This document shows, one piece after another, positions 11,840 through 22,545 of a stretch of 64,000 nucleotides of DNA. This DNA is from Owenia fusiformis (Eukaryota > Annelida > Polychaeta > Sabellida > Oweniidae). Both the position numbers and the translations under genes were made by a program. The number at the start of each line of letters is the position of its first letter. The first letter of the stretch is position 1. The DNA is taken from assembly GCA_903813345.2 (NCBI GenBank), contig CAIIXF020000006.1, positions 39,521,936 to 39,585,935 of the forward strand, read 5' to 3'. The notes below the pieces were generated by a model. That model saw only the letters and a list, made by a program, of their open reading frames with translations, had not been told where the DNA came from and ran no database searches.

Positions 11840-12485
11840 AGCACAAATTAAAGCTGCTATTCCGATTGAGTCATATCCACATTCATCCTATGCATATCCA
11901 TAATGCCTATTTGACCTATCATCGCCATTTCCCAAGTTCGCTCGGTTTCCAAAAATTGCTGATTTTGATGTCAAAAAGTCAAATTTTCTGTAAATACTAG
12001 ACACTTTGTTGAAGTAGAACTTTCAAATAACTTGTACTAGTTCCTAGTAGTATGCAACTTATGTTCTCTAAAGATTTCAGAGCTCTTGAAATTACTGTTT
12101 TTGGTGTTTACTCTATAAAATTTGACAAAAAGTAGGACTTCGTCATTTTCAGGGAACTTTCTCATATATAAAGAAAATCATGGCTGCACAAATTAAAACT
12201 GCTATTCGTATTGAGTCATATTTATATTTATTTTATGCATATTCATAATGCCTGTTTGACCTATCATAGCCATTTTTTCAAGAAAATTGCTGATTTTGAC
12301 GTCAACAAGTCATATTTTCTGTAAATATCAGACACTTTGTTGAAGTAGAACTTTCAAATAAGTAGTAGTAGTTGCTGTATGTGCAACATATGTCCTCTGA
12401 AGATTTCAAATTTTTGTTGTTTATAAAATTTGACAAAAAGCAGGACTTAATGGGAGTCATTTTCAGGGAACTTTCTCATATATAT
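11840..12485 (+). repeat. two ~320-bp tandem copies
   Basis: 11840-12170 and 12182-12485 align along their length ('attgctgattttga', 'agacactttgttgaagtag', 'ataaaatttgacaaaaag', 'ttcagggaactttctcata'). The frame at 11737-12000 lies inside the first copy and is not conserved in the second, so it is not a gene. Confidence 0.7.
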
Positions 12486-12960
12486 CGTCAATGGCAGGTT
12501 TTGTGATTGACAAGTTTCTCAAAGTTTGCCTGATACTTGATCATTTCTTGCAATGAATTACATCATAACTAGATTTAAGCATTCCCTACATGTTGCTCAA
12601 TATATGTCAGCATCAAATTTTTACTGTTTTTTGAGATATTTGATGTCAAAAAGCAGTAAAATAAGTTATTTTTCAACTTGCTTCAATTTGACCAAATTTT
12701 TGGGGGAAAATCGTGGACAAGTTGCCAGGAGTTCAAATCTGACCTTAGTTTTGAGATTTGACCTTCAGTGACCTTCAAAAGTAGTTTTTTTTAAATGTTT
12801 ATTTGGATGTAAATTTTGGTCACATCAATCACAAAAGACCTACTGAGCTCTGAATAAGTAAAATGTTCAAGGTCAAAGGTCCTCAAACTAAGTCACAAAC
12901 TGTGCTATCTAAGTTTCTCAAAGTTCGAGACTACAAATCAAAATCGCTAATTTTGTTTGA
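12486..12960. repeat. satellite fragment
   Basis: 12660-12780 is a diverged single unit of the 7550-9090 array ('ttcaacttgcttcaatttga', 'gttcaaatctgacctta'). The short frame at 12553-12771 runs through it and is not supported as a gene. Confidence 0.5.
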
Positions 12961-12961
12961 A

Positions 12962-15900
12962 ATTTTTTTTATTTTTTTTTTTTTATTCTTCTTTATTCAA
13001 TTTTAGTACATACAAATTACACATGTAATGACTGCCGAAGTTGAAAAACATTGGTGGCAGTTTTTATTTAACAAACATAGTAAAATTATAAAAAACAAAA
13101 AAAACTAAAGGGTGGTGTCAGGTTTTCTGTCTGGGGTGTTTAGGCAATAAGCAGAAAACAAATTAAATAGTTATTTACAGCTGAATACAAAATTGGCAGT
13201 AATCTGCAGCACAGCTTGGTTTTCTTCAATATTTAGTTCGTCATTTCCATTTAGTAGAAATTCAATTTTGTTTCGAACATTTGAATCTAGAAAAATTTCA
13301 ATTGCATTTAGCTCTGAAAGTTTTGCAAGTAGAGTTAGTCTTTCATTGATATGTAGGTTGCAGTGAAGGAAAAAGTGTTCAGTAGTTTGTGGTTTTCCAC
13401 ATTGACAGAGGTCATCCAAAATTCCAGGAAAGTTATGAGCATATTTATGTGATTTTAAAAGAAATCCTACTCTAAGCCTGTTCAAACTAATTTCATAAAA
13501 TCTATCAATATCAATATTTTGACAGTTTGTAAATATCTTTGGTTGGGTTGAGAAGTTTCTTTTGACATGATTTTTAAAGGTGGATATTGTTGGTTGACAT
13601 CTCAATTCAAGTGGGAGTGAATTCCAAATATTTATGCATGAAAAGATACAGGAATTTCTAAATTTAGCTGATATATTAGTAGGTAAGTGAAAATCAACTG
13701 GATTTCTAAGTTGCATATGTAATCTGGTTGGTCTATATTGTTGAAAAATTTCTGATATATAAGATGGCATTTGACCTAAAGATAATTTGTACATAAACGT
13801 TGCTATGTGTGATTTACGTCGGTCAACAAGTTTGTCCCAATTTAGTAATTTCAATACCGAATTTGTATTTGAGCCATGTAAACACCCTGATACAATGCAT
13901 GCAATTCTGTACTGGAGTCTCTCAAGTCGGTCAAGAGTTAATTTGTTACCAGTATGATAAATAATGTCATGAAAGTCAAAATGTGGCCGTATAAATGATT
14001 CCGCTATCCTAGAAAGATGTTTACTTTTAAGTTTATGGCTCAATGCACGAAGTGGATTTGTCATTTTTTGAACTTTATTCAATAAGTTTTCAATGTGCAC
14101 GTCAAAATTTAGAATGTCATCCAGGTGCATACCTAGATGTTTGTGACTATTTACTTTTGGCAGAGTTTCACCATTAAGTGTCAAATCAGGGATATTATTT
14201 AAAGTACTTCTTGGTCGTCTGAAAATGAGATCAGCACTCTTTGCTGCTTTAAATGCCATTTTCCAAGTATTTGACCATTCAGAAAGTTTGTTCAAATCAT
14301 CTTGTAAAAGGTCAATGGAGTTAGGATCATTTTTGGAGTATGGATGATAAAGTGATGTATCATCAGCATAGAGAAAGCAAAGGGAATTTAAATCATCTGG
14401 CAAGTCGTTTATATAGATTAAAAATAATAACGGTCCAAGAATTGAGCCCTGAGGGACACCTGCATTTATTTGACCAGGAAGTGAGAAATTTGATTGTATT
14501 CCATTTATTGTGACTTTAATTTTTCGATTTGATAGGTACATGGTTATAAGGTTAAGTAGTGACTGTGAAAGTCCATATCGTGATAATTTATGCAAAAGTA
14601 AATAATGGGGGACGGAATCAAACGCCGCGGTAAGGTCGAGGAAAATTGTACGAACATTATTTTCATTTTCAAGTTCATTGTTTATCTTATGGATGATGGA
14701 AATCAGTTGGCCTGTAGTACTATGACCTTTTAAGAACCCAGACTGCAATTTATAAAGTAAGTTTTTAGACAAGAGAAAATTACTTAAATTGTTATATATA
14801 ACTCTTTCGTAAACTTTTGATATACAGTTGAGCAATGTTATCGGTCTATAATTAGAGCAGTCTGATCTTTTCCCTTTTTTGTAAATCACCGATACATTTC
14901 CCTCCTTCCAAGAAGATGGGAAGAAGTCATTTTGTAAAAATTTATTGAAGAGCCTAGATAGTGGTATCTTTAGAGAGTTTGCATTAATTTTGAGCATTTC
15001 ATTACTAATATTGTCAAGTCCAGGAGCTTTATTGTTTTCTAACGAATGTAAAATTTGAACGATTTCTTCACTGTTAGTTGTAAATTGATGTAAAAGTTGG
15101 TCAGTTCTATGATCAAATGGTGGAAGTTGGTCACTTTGCTCTATACTGCTTTTTCCAATGAAATATTCCAAGAAAAGATTTGCTTTTTGAAGACTTGTGA
15201 CAGCTGATCTATTTAAATTATAATTATATAAAACAGGGATGAGATTACTGAATTTTTTACCCAAAAGATCCTTGATCATTGGCCAATATTCTTTCGAATT
15301 AGCAGATTTTTCTTGAGTTTTTTCACAATATTCATTTTCATAATTTGTCTTTTTATTATTCATATGGTCAATAACTAATTTGGATTGTTCTTTAAATTGA
15401 TTAAAGTGGTCTAAACTTTGAGACTTTTTGAATTTTCTATAGAGACGGTCCCGTTTGTTAATTTCAGTTTTGATTGTATGGTCAAACCAAGGTTGATCAT
15501 TTGGTCGAATTGTTACCTCTTTATGCGGTATAAACCTGTTGAATATGGATATTAATTTGTCAATGAAGTTTTGAAGAAGCAAATCGAGATCATTTTGATC
15601 AAATAACAAATCATCCAGATTTAAATCGTTTATTTCACGCGTCATTGAGACTTTATCAGCATCTTCATAAAACCAAATGGTTTTCTTGTATGATTGATCA
15701 CGCGGAATTTTGACATTAAGTATTGTTTTGAGAGTAAAGTGGTCGGTGTTTCCTATGGGTGAACATACTTCAAAGTCAGTTACAACCCCAGGGGAATTTG
15801 TAATTAAAAGGTCTATACAGGATCTATGTAAGGAAGTAGCCCCTGTTGTCTGGTTTGTTGATGAAGCAACCCTTGTAGCACAGTCAATCAGCTGACTGAG

Positions 15901-16272
15901 ACCGTAATCACACAAAATTTCGTTTAATTCAAGACCTGCTTGATTTTGAATATCATCATTAAACCATTGTCTATTTCGAGCATTAAAATCTCCATTTATA
16001 ATTAAGTCAACTTCATTTTTCTTAAAGTTTAAAGCTTTTGAAATATTTTGATCGAGATATTTAAAATAGGTTTTTCGTTCCGCATCTGTTTGAGACGGAG
16101 ACCTGTAAAAAGTACCATAAAGTATCAATTTATGATTTGATTTGAGCAAAATCCAGTAATTATTTAAACTATCAGCATTTAAAGCATTCACAGCTTCTGT
16201 ATCATACTGTATGGATTTGTGTATGAAAATCAGGATATACATTCCTCTGAAGGTTCTACACTGTGTGAGCAC
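12962..16272 (-). mobile_element. 5'-truncated non-LTR retrotransposon (LINE)
   Basis: Read on the minus strand, the element ends in an A-rich tail (the T-run at 12962-12984 on the plus strand) after a ~190-bp 3' UTR following the stop at 13171. The single long frame starts inside the endonuclease domain: the N-terminal ~70 residues normal for this family are missing, as expected for 5' truncation. No clear target-site duplication was identified. Confidence 0.85.
13171..16272 (-). CDS. LINE ORF2-like protein: endonuclease + reverse transcriptase
   Basis: The frame encodes 1033 residues, counting from a GTG; the first ATG is residue 11. In order: an AP-endonuclease-like domain (YRSPS at 56-60, GDFNAR at 94-99, SCIDLLITN at 151-159, NTDHF at 175-179); a linker; a reverse transcriptase (YRPITLLN about 475, FLDLTAAFD 544-552 with D546, GVPQGSILGPLLF 605-617, YADD 635-638); then a C-terminal region with 'WNSLP' and a Cys/His patch (CQCG...EHFFLHC, about 945-960). 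The frame is free of stops and frameshifts, so this insertion is young despite lacking its 5' end. It would act by target-primed reverse transcription. The clade (CR1/Jockey/Rex-like) is not resolved. Confidence 0.92.
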   Translation of the reverse strand: MLTQCRTFRGMYILIFIHKSIQYDTEAVNALNADSLNNYWILLKSNHKLILYGTFYRSPSQTDAERKTYFKYLDQNISKALNFKKNEVDLIINGDFNARNRQWFNDDIQNQAGLELNEILCDYGLSQLIDCATRVASSTNQTTGATSLHRSCIDLLITNSPGVVTDFEVCSPIGNTDHFTLKTILNVKIPRDQSYKKTIWFYEDADKVSMTREINDLNLDDLLFDQNDLDLLLQNFIDKLISIFNRFIPHKEVTIRPNDQPWFDHTIKTEINKRDRLYRKFKKSQSLDHFNQFKEQSKLVIDHMNNKKTNYENEYCEKTQEKSANSKEYWPMIKDLLGKKFSNLIPVLYNYNLNRSAVTSLQKANLFLEYFIGKSSIEQSDQLPPFDHRTDQLLHQFTTNSEEIVQILHSLENNKAPGLDNISNEMLKINANSLKIPLSRLFNKFLQNDFFPSSWKEGNVSVIYKKGKRSDCSNYRPITLLNCISKVYERVIYNNLSNFLLSKNLLYKLQSGFLKGHSTTGQLISIIHKINNELENENNVRTIFLDLTAAFDSVPHYLLLHKLSRYGLSQSLLNLITMYLSNRKIKVTINGIQSNFSLPGQINAGVPQGSILGPLLFLIYINDLPDDLNSLCFLYADDTSLYHPYSKNDPNSIDLLQDDLNKLSEWSNTWKMAFKAAKSADLIFRRPRSTLNNIPDLTLNGETLPKVNSHKHLGMHLDDILNFDVHIENLLNKVQKMTNPLRALSHKLKSKHLSRIAESFIRPHFDFHDIIYHTGNKLTLDRLERLQYRIACIVSGCLHGSNTNSVLKLLNWDKLVDRRKSHIATFMYKLSLGQMPSYISEIFQQYRPTRLHMQLRNPVDFHLPTNISAKFRNSCIFSCINIWNSLPLELRCQPTISTFKNHVKRNFSTQPKIFTNCQNIDIDRFYEISLNRLRVGFLLKSHKYAHNFPGILDDLCQCGKPQTTEHFFLHCNLHINERLTLLAKLSELNAIEIFLDSNVRNKIEFLLNGNDELNIEENQAVLQITANFVFSCK

Positions 16273-16447
16273 AGGACCGTGGGTCCTTTATTAGGTTTGC
16301 AATTGTCCTAAGGTCATTCTCATACACTCTATCTCTGCCATATTCCAACAGGTAGGGACATTTTGGACGACAAGTGCATGTTTCCCGACAGCGCAATAGT
16401 GGCCACCGGGCATGTTCTTTAAAGTACTGCAGCATTTTGACTATCAA
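16256..16447 (-). CDS. short Cys-containing open frame upstream of the LINE, uncertain
   Basis: A 63-codon minus-strand frame overlaps the LINE frame start by 17 bases in another frame. It contains CRETCTCRPKCPY, a compact cysteine cluster, and reads more like protein than most chance frames. It does not look like the missing N-terminus of the LINE endonuclease. It may be a fragment of the host or another element into which the LINE inserted. Confidence 0.2.
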   Translation of the reverse strand: MIVKMLQYFKEHARWPLLRCRETCTCRPKCPYLLEYGRDRVYENDLRTIANLIKDPRSCAHTV

Positions 16448-16449
16448 TC

Positions 16450-16690
16450 AGATGATCATGAAATATAGTTGAAAATTGAATGATGAACAGATATGTAAAA
16501 TATCAGGGAGTTATTTCCTAAAATGACAAAGATATGAGGAAAACATGCAAAATTTTGGAAGCCTTTTATTATCCCATGGGACCACTTTTTGACACCACTT
16601 CGGTTGATATCAGAAATGTATGTATTAATGATACTTTGGTCAAAAAATGGTGCCTTGGTCCAAAAAGTGAATATTTTCACATGTTGTAGA
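16450..16690. repeat. dispersed repeat fragment
   Basis: 16600-16665 is the reverse complement of 3535-3605 ('gtatcattaatacata', 'gatatc...gaagtggtgt'). The minus-strand frame 16456-16680 crosses it and has no other support. Confidence 0.45.
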
Positions 16691-17058
16691 AGAAGGTCTA
16701 AAATTTATATAGGTACCATACATTTTACAATTTTCTTGTCTTGAAATTTGCAGAAATTATAAGCTCTAACCACTCGCCTAACCATCATCGTGATAAAAAG
16801 CGGAGTACAGTTTTTTGTACGGTGACGCAAATCGACTGCTTTGAAGCAAAATCCATGGCAAGTGTTCTGAAAGAATTAATTTGATGAAAACATATACGAT
16901 TTCATGTGAAATAAAAACAGCATTCTCTTAGAAATGGTTTTAACTTTCTAATTATGATAAACATTTTACGAGGACTGTTCGGATTTTTTCTGAGTGAATC
17001 GGCCCAAATAATCTACCCAAATGGAAAAGGTTGTTTCATCACATTTCTTTTGGTTATT

Positions 17059-18086
17059 AGACTCCAGATGAAATCTGGAGTCTATTGTTTTTGCCTCTTT
17101 TCTTTATTCTTTCTTATTATTTTACTGATCACGTTTTCTCAACAACTATAAGGTATCTATTCAACACAATTATATGGTCAATTACAATTATATGGTCAAT
17201 TAAGGTACAGTATCTAGTTGGTGGGAAAAGGGGTCAAATTTTTATCTAGGTCAAAGGTCAAGAACTAGGTCAAATTTTACATTTTCAACATTCTTCAAAA
17301 TATCTTCGTAAATATTCCTCGCAACTCCTTCATCTTTTTTCCTTCATGTAGCTTACAAACAGCCCATTTATAAGTGTCCCCGTTATTTTTTGATAACTCT
17401 TACCGATTTTGAGATCTGGCGTCCAGAAAGTAGGTCAAACAAAAAGTTCTCCAAATTCAACTTGTGAGTTACGAACTAAGGGTAAAATTTTCTCAGGAAT
17501 CCAAATCTGCAAACCAAATTTTGATCCGACTACTGGTTCGGAAGTTATGGCGTTTTGAAAATTTCGAAAAAATCAATTTGATGATATCCACATAGAAAGT
17601 CAAGAGTAGAGACAAAAATATTGATTAAACTTTATCTATCTAAACTTAAACTTAACTTAAACTTAAACTTAACCTAAAACTTAAACTTAATGTAAAACTT
17701 CAACTTAACCTAAAACTTAAACTTAACCTAATACTTAAACTTCAACTTAACCTAAAACTCAAACTTAAACTTAACCCAAAAATTAACCCAAAACTTAACC
17801 TAAAACTTAAACTTAACCTAAAACTTAAACTTAACCTAAAACTTAAACTTAACCTAAAACTTAAACTTAACCTAAAACTTAAACTAAAACTTAAACTTAA
17901 CCTAAAACTTAAACTTAAAGTTAACCTAAAACTTAAACTTAACCTAAAACTTAAACTTTACCTAAAACTTAAACATTTAAACCACCCATCCATCCAATCC
18001 ATCCAATCCATCCAGCCATCCATCTACTAAAAACAAATCTGTCATCTGGAGTCTGAAATTGAACTTTGTTCAATATCCAATTTCTA
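17059..18086. mobile_element. 1-kb insertion with GTTATT flanks
   Basis: GTTATT occurs at 17053-17058 and 18087-18092, consistent with a 6-bp target duplication. The insert opens with a perfect hairpin (AGACTCCAGAT, loop gaa, ATCTGGAGTCT), and 'catctggagtct' recurs near its right end, followed by a second small palindrome (ttgaactttgttcaa). The uninterrupted site is seen in the partner arm near 19150-19170 and in the copy near 61100-61115. It contains the minisatellite at 17640-17977. Confidence 0.6.
17640..17977 (+). repeat. AAACTTAACCT-type minisatellite, ~18-bp unit
   Basis: About 18 repeats of 'cctaaaacttaaacttaa', with shorter and longer variants, are followed by a 'catccatccaatc' run to about 18025. 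Superficially telomere-like, but the period is about 18 and it lies inside a transposon. Confidence 0.85.
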
Positions 18087-19811
18087 GTTATTTTCCCTGC
18101 CGTCTAAGAGTACGGATTATTTTTATGAGAATATGTATTTGTTGACTACACATTTTAGAACGGGCGAAGATTCAGCAAATAACCATTTATTGTGAATATT
18201 TAAAAAAGATCAGATTTGTACGGTGACGCATAAGCTGTATGGTGACGATTCATCATTTTTGAGAAGTAATATAAAGAACTCATTATTTACTTCAAATCGC
18301 ATAAGTTTTCGTGTGGAAGTTCTAATCAAGTATCCCTCGTATAAATGATGTCAAACTGATCAGTATCAAGCGAAAGTTTTCTTCGAATTAAACTTCTTTA
18401 TAGTTGGCGTTATGCTTTGATGAACTTAATGAGACTCATATGAAATGGAAACTCTGGAGTTTGATCATTTGTTCATATATGGTGCATAGGCGCCACAGTT
18501 CAATGATATCTTCCATCACTTAATGGAAGGTTACTGGAAATGTATGATACAGTAAGAATTACTTTTTTAAAATTACTTTTTATTAGGATGAAAGATGCAA
18601 TATCGATCTTACATGGGGTAAGAATACCATAGGCTGTCTTTGTTAGTCATATGAGAAAAGCCTGGTTTAGTTCAAATGATATCAAAGCATATCGTAAACT
18701 CTCAAATAGTTTTTTCCATGAAAACTAAAAATATCAAAATTAATACTTCCTGTCCGCCGTCTTAAATGTGAAGGTGACAGCCGTAACCTTCGCTTGATAC
18801 TTACCAGTGATAATGTACATGTAGATCTGAACAGTAAGCTTAGAGTTGAATATGTTTCAGTATTTAATCCTTGTTATCAGAAATGAATGGAAACATAAGA
18901 ATTGATCTTTTTCAATGTTGAATGGGATACAACATTTGAATTCCACACAAAAACTTAAAAGCTAATACTGATCTCATATATTACACTTCATAAATTCTAA
19001 GGAATCGTCACAGTACAGCAGATGCGTCACCGTATAGATTTGATCTTTATGAAATATATAGTGAATGATTATTTGCCAAATCTTCATCTGTTCTAAAATG
19101 TGTAGATATCAAATACACTCATAAAAATAATCCATACTCTCAGACGGCAGGGAAAATAATAACCAAACAAAAAGTGAAAAAACAACATTTTTCTCTCGAG
19201 TCGATTATTTGGGCCGATCCAGTCAGAAAAATTCTGAGCAGTGCTCGAAAAAACTTTTATCATAATTAGAAAGTTAAACCCATTTCTTAGAGAATGCTGT
19301 TTTTATAACACCCGAAATCGTATTTATTTTCATCTAATTATTAATTTTTTTAAAACCCTCATTATAGTTTTTGCTTCAACTTACTTAATTTTTGTCACCG
19401 TACAGAAAACTGTACTACTGTATTTTTTGACACTGCCCAAGTGAAAAAATCCAATGGACGTTGCATATTAAATGCTGACCTTATACCGACCTAATGTAGT
19501 TGTCTAATACCAAACTAATACCGATGAAATCCTTCTAAAATTTATCATGCAAATGAGCTAATTTAGAAGTTCTGTCAGCCAATCAGCTTTAACCAAATAC
19601 CGACCTAGTACCGATCTGATATAGCTCTTCTAACGATGCACCGGTATAGGACTATGCTATTTGATATGGCTTTAGTGAAACTCCAATACCGATCAAGTAC
19701 CGATCAAGTACCGATCAAATACTGATCAAATACCGATGCATCGGTATTGGACAGGGATATTTAAAAGCGCTCTAGTACAGCTCCAATACTGATCAAATAC
19801 AGATGAAATCC

Positions 19812-20187
19812 GGTGTCTTCCCATTTCGCCCCTTCCAACTTTGCCCCTTCCCATTTCGCCCATCATTTATTCCCATTTTGCCCTAACCCATTTCGCCCTT
19901 TCCCAAATTGCCCCTTATCCATTTTGCCCCTCTTCCATTTCGCCCCTGTCCCATTCTGCCCCCAATTCCATTTCGCCCCTCATTCCCCCTTCGCGACATG
20001 GGAAGGGTAGATAAGGGAAAGGGGCGATATGGGAAGGAGGCAACATGGGAAAGGGGTGAAATGGCAAAGGGGCAAGATGGGAATGGGCGAGATGTGAAAA
20101 GGGCGAATTGGGAAAGAGGCAAAATGGGAATAAATGAGGGGCAAAATGGGAAGGGGTGAAGTGGGAAGGGACGAAATGGGAAAAAAC
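19812..20187. mobile_element. Foldback-like element built of short tandem repeats, 9-bp target duplication
   Basis: The left half is a tandem array of ~16-bp 'cccatttcgccccttc' units. The right half (from about 19996) is the same array inverted ('gggaaggggcgaaatg'). The target ATGAAATCC is duplicated exactly at 19803-19811 and 20188-20196. An empty version of the site is present at 19521-19552 (ccgatgaaatccttc). Long inverted repeats made of tandem subunits with a 9-bp duplication match the classical Foldback structure. The overlapping open frames on both strands are by-products of the repeat. Confidence 0.85.
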
Positions 20188-20514
20188 ATGAAATCCTTCT
20201 AAAATTTATCATTTAATAATCAATATCATATTTAAATACCATTTTGGATAATTGGTCACCCTAAGAATGTTTAATATAGCAGCTAGTAACACAGATCTTA
20301 TGACGATTCTTCTGTTTCAGCCTTTTGCCTTCTGATCAAAATTAATATAATGATATGATGTATGTCAACAGACATGCAGTAGCTCTAACTATTAGTACAC
20401 CTAAAAGCTCCAAACGACTGTTTGTTATTTTGTGATGTAGTACTGAAGTGCTCAAGACCAAATCTGGTTCTGGCCTATTACATGAATTAATTCACATGCA
20501 AAGTCCAAAGTTTT

Positions 20515-20825
20515 TTCAAAATTCTCTCACAAAAACTACAGATTTTGTCAAAAATCTCCCGCAAAACTACCACTTTTTGCAGAATTTACCGCAAAAACTA
20601 TTGCTTTTATTAGAAAAAACTGGAGATAATCCGCTTTTTTTAAAAAAAAGTACTGTTTTATTTCACCATAAAAACTCGTTGTTTCAAAATTTACCTAAAA
20701 AACTCCCGATTTTTAAAAATCTACCACAAAAACTACCAATTTTTTTTAAAAACCTCCCCTAAAAACTACCAGATTTTGGAAAAATCTCCCGTAAAAGTAC
20801 CACAATTTTTGGAAATATCATGCAA
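20515..20825 (+). repeat. minisatellite, ~30-bp 'aaaaactaccacttttt' units
   Basis: About 10 degenerate units of 'aaaatctcccgcaaaaactac' with T-rich spacers. The plus-strand frame 20448-20762 is a translation of this array (repeating K-N-L-P-Q-K-L) and not a gene. Confidence 0.75.
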
Positions 20826-21149
20826 ATTGTTCATTTTAGGTTGGCCCTGGGTATGTAAGATGATATATAAGCAATTATTATGTTACATCACTGGTAATTT
20901 TACCTATTCAAGGCTCACAGTTATTGAAGGACCCTCTAGGCCTCCAACAGTATTTATCTTCATAATCTTTATAAAATACCTTATAATTTTACTGCATGGT
21001 ACAATTGGCCATACACAACACATTTATGCTTGACCACTTTGACTGTATGCCTATAATAAATAGAATTAAATGGAGGAGGGAAATTAGCGCAACAGATTTT
21101 GGACAGTCATATGTTGGATTTTGGCCATTTTCTGAGGATTTAAACAATT

Positions 21150-21626
21150 GCATATGTTAGGCCAATGCATTACCTCCAGGAAAACCACTTCTAGAGATGA
21201 TAAAATAATTTCGACTTTGAGACAGGGTAGATGCAAACAACCCACCCATGCATTTTGACACATAGTTAACCACTTTAAAGGAATAAGTGATTCCTTCAGG
21301 GGTTTTAAAGATACCCATTATGGGTGACCAAACTTAGCTGAAAGCAATGATTTTTCCTATGGGAAAATAACATGGGAAATATTGTTTCCCACTTTATCTA
21401 AAAGGAATCATTTATTCCTTTTAAGGGATTAACTGTGTGTCAAAACGCAACATATTGATGCAAGAAAAATTAAAAAAGCAAGGATGGAAGGGTATGAAAA
21501 TCAGGAAAACATTTCAGAAAAAACATGTGGGTGGGTTGTTTGCATCTACCCTGTCTCAAAGTCGAAATTATTTTATCATCTCTAGAAGTGATTTTCCTGG
21601 AGGTAATGCATTCGCCTAACATATGC
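21150..21626. mobile_element. fold-back MITE with ~150-bp inverted arms
   Basis: The left arm starts GCATATGTTAGGCCAATGC; the right arm ends with its complement (GCATTCGCCTAACATATGC). Arms pair through 'cctccaggaaaa', 'gagatgataaaataattt', 'gagacagggtagatgcaaac' and 'acccacccatg'. The centre also folds on 'aaaggaataa' and 'ttattcctttt'. No clear target duplication. No gene. Confidence 0.75.
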
Positions 21627-21916
21627 ACCAGTTAAAATTAATTTTTTATAACGTAATACCGCTCTTATACCGCTCAGTCTGTATCAACAAGATTAAATAT
21701 AAGTTTAATACACCGCTGTAATATAACTCTAGTACCGACTAGTCGGTATTAACAGATTTAACACCGATGCAATATAACTTTAGTACCGGCTAGTCGGTAT
21801 TAACAGATTTTAATACCGTTCCAAAATATGCCACCCAGTAATTTAGAAGGATATGAGCGGCATTAGAGCGGTACTAGGTCTAAAGTAGGTCTAAATTAGA
21901 ATTTTTTTTACTTGGG

Positions 21917-22545
21917 TGTACAGTGATGCCTGCATACGCGATGGTTAGGCGTGAACCAAACATTACTGAAAATGGATAAAATGTGATTTTCAATATCAGC
22001 GATTCTTCAACCCTTCAACACCCTTCCCTTGACATTTTTTTAAGCTGTGGTCTAAAGAAATAATATTTTCTGACTTTTGAATCCTGCACATTATTGCTTA
22101 AAACTAGCATCATACCTTTGTTAGTTGCAAAATTATTGTGATCCAAAGAAATGTTCTAAGCTTCCATAGACAAAAACATTTTCCAGTGAAATCGTGATTA
22201 TACCCCTATATGATCTTGGAATGTCAATATCTTCATAAATAATGGACCAATTCTAATGATCCACTTCTTGAATATTTGATGAAGGGTTTCTCAGATTCCT
22301 GGTCACAGGGGGCAACTTCCTTCCACAAGAGGCCCCCCTCTAAGTGTTTGTGTAAGTAACATACCCCATGAGCTGTTGAATGGATAAAACTGCTTCAAAA
22401 TGATCAATTAAAGTGTGAAATGTGTTTTCAGCTTAAATAATGTCCCTTTTGTCATATGGTAGAGTTTTAAAATTTGTATCTCTAACTGGAAGCTGTTTTA
22501 AGATCATCCGATGTGTTTTAACAATTTCCGTGAATCACATTGGTA
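21917..22545. other. nothing recognised
   Basis: AT-rich sequence without supported frames or matches elsewhere in the window. Confidence 0.3.

Larger units (their letters stand above)
16808..19412. mobile_element. long-inverted-repeat element with TA flanks, itself interrupted
   Basis: The left arm begins CAGTTTTTTGTACGGTGAC and the right arm ends with the complement (GTCACCGTACAGAAAACTG). TA flanks both ends (16806-16807 and 19413-19414). Arms pair over hundreds of bases: 16808-17058 plus 18093-18290 against about 18985-19412. The left arm is split by the insertion at 17059-18086. A partial copy of the left arm, without that insertion, lies at about 60880-61230. Short frames at 16954-17151 and 19241-19444 fall in the arms and are not genes. 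Confidence 0.7.
19436..21916. mobile_element. candidate composite element rich in 'taccgat' repeats
   Basis: The left end (CCCAAGTGAAAAAATCC) and the complement of the right end (CCCAAGTAAAAAAAATTC) resemble each other, and both flanks inside them are filled with 'aataccgatc' phrases (19480-19811 and 21650-21900). It would then carry three later insertions or expansions: the Foldback element at 19812-20187, the minisatellite at 20515-20825 and the fold-back element at 21150-21626. No coding frame. The boundaries are tentative. Confidence 0.4.

Noticed and set aside
17640-17977. Telomere-like repeat
   Set aside because: The period is about 18 bp (CCTAAAACTTAAACTTAA), not a 6-7 bp telomere unit, and it sits inside an inserted element.
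19812-20212. Proline/phenylalanine-rich frames on both strands
   Set aside because: Produced by the 16-bp repeat arms of the Foldback-like element; not conserved as protein.
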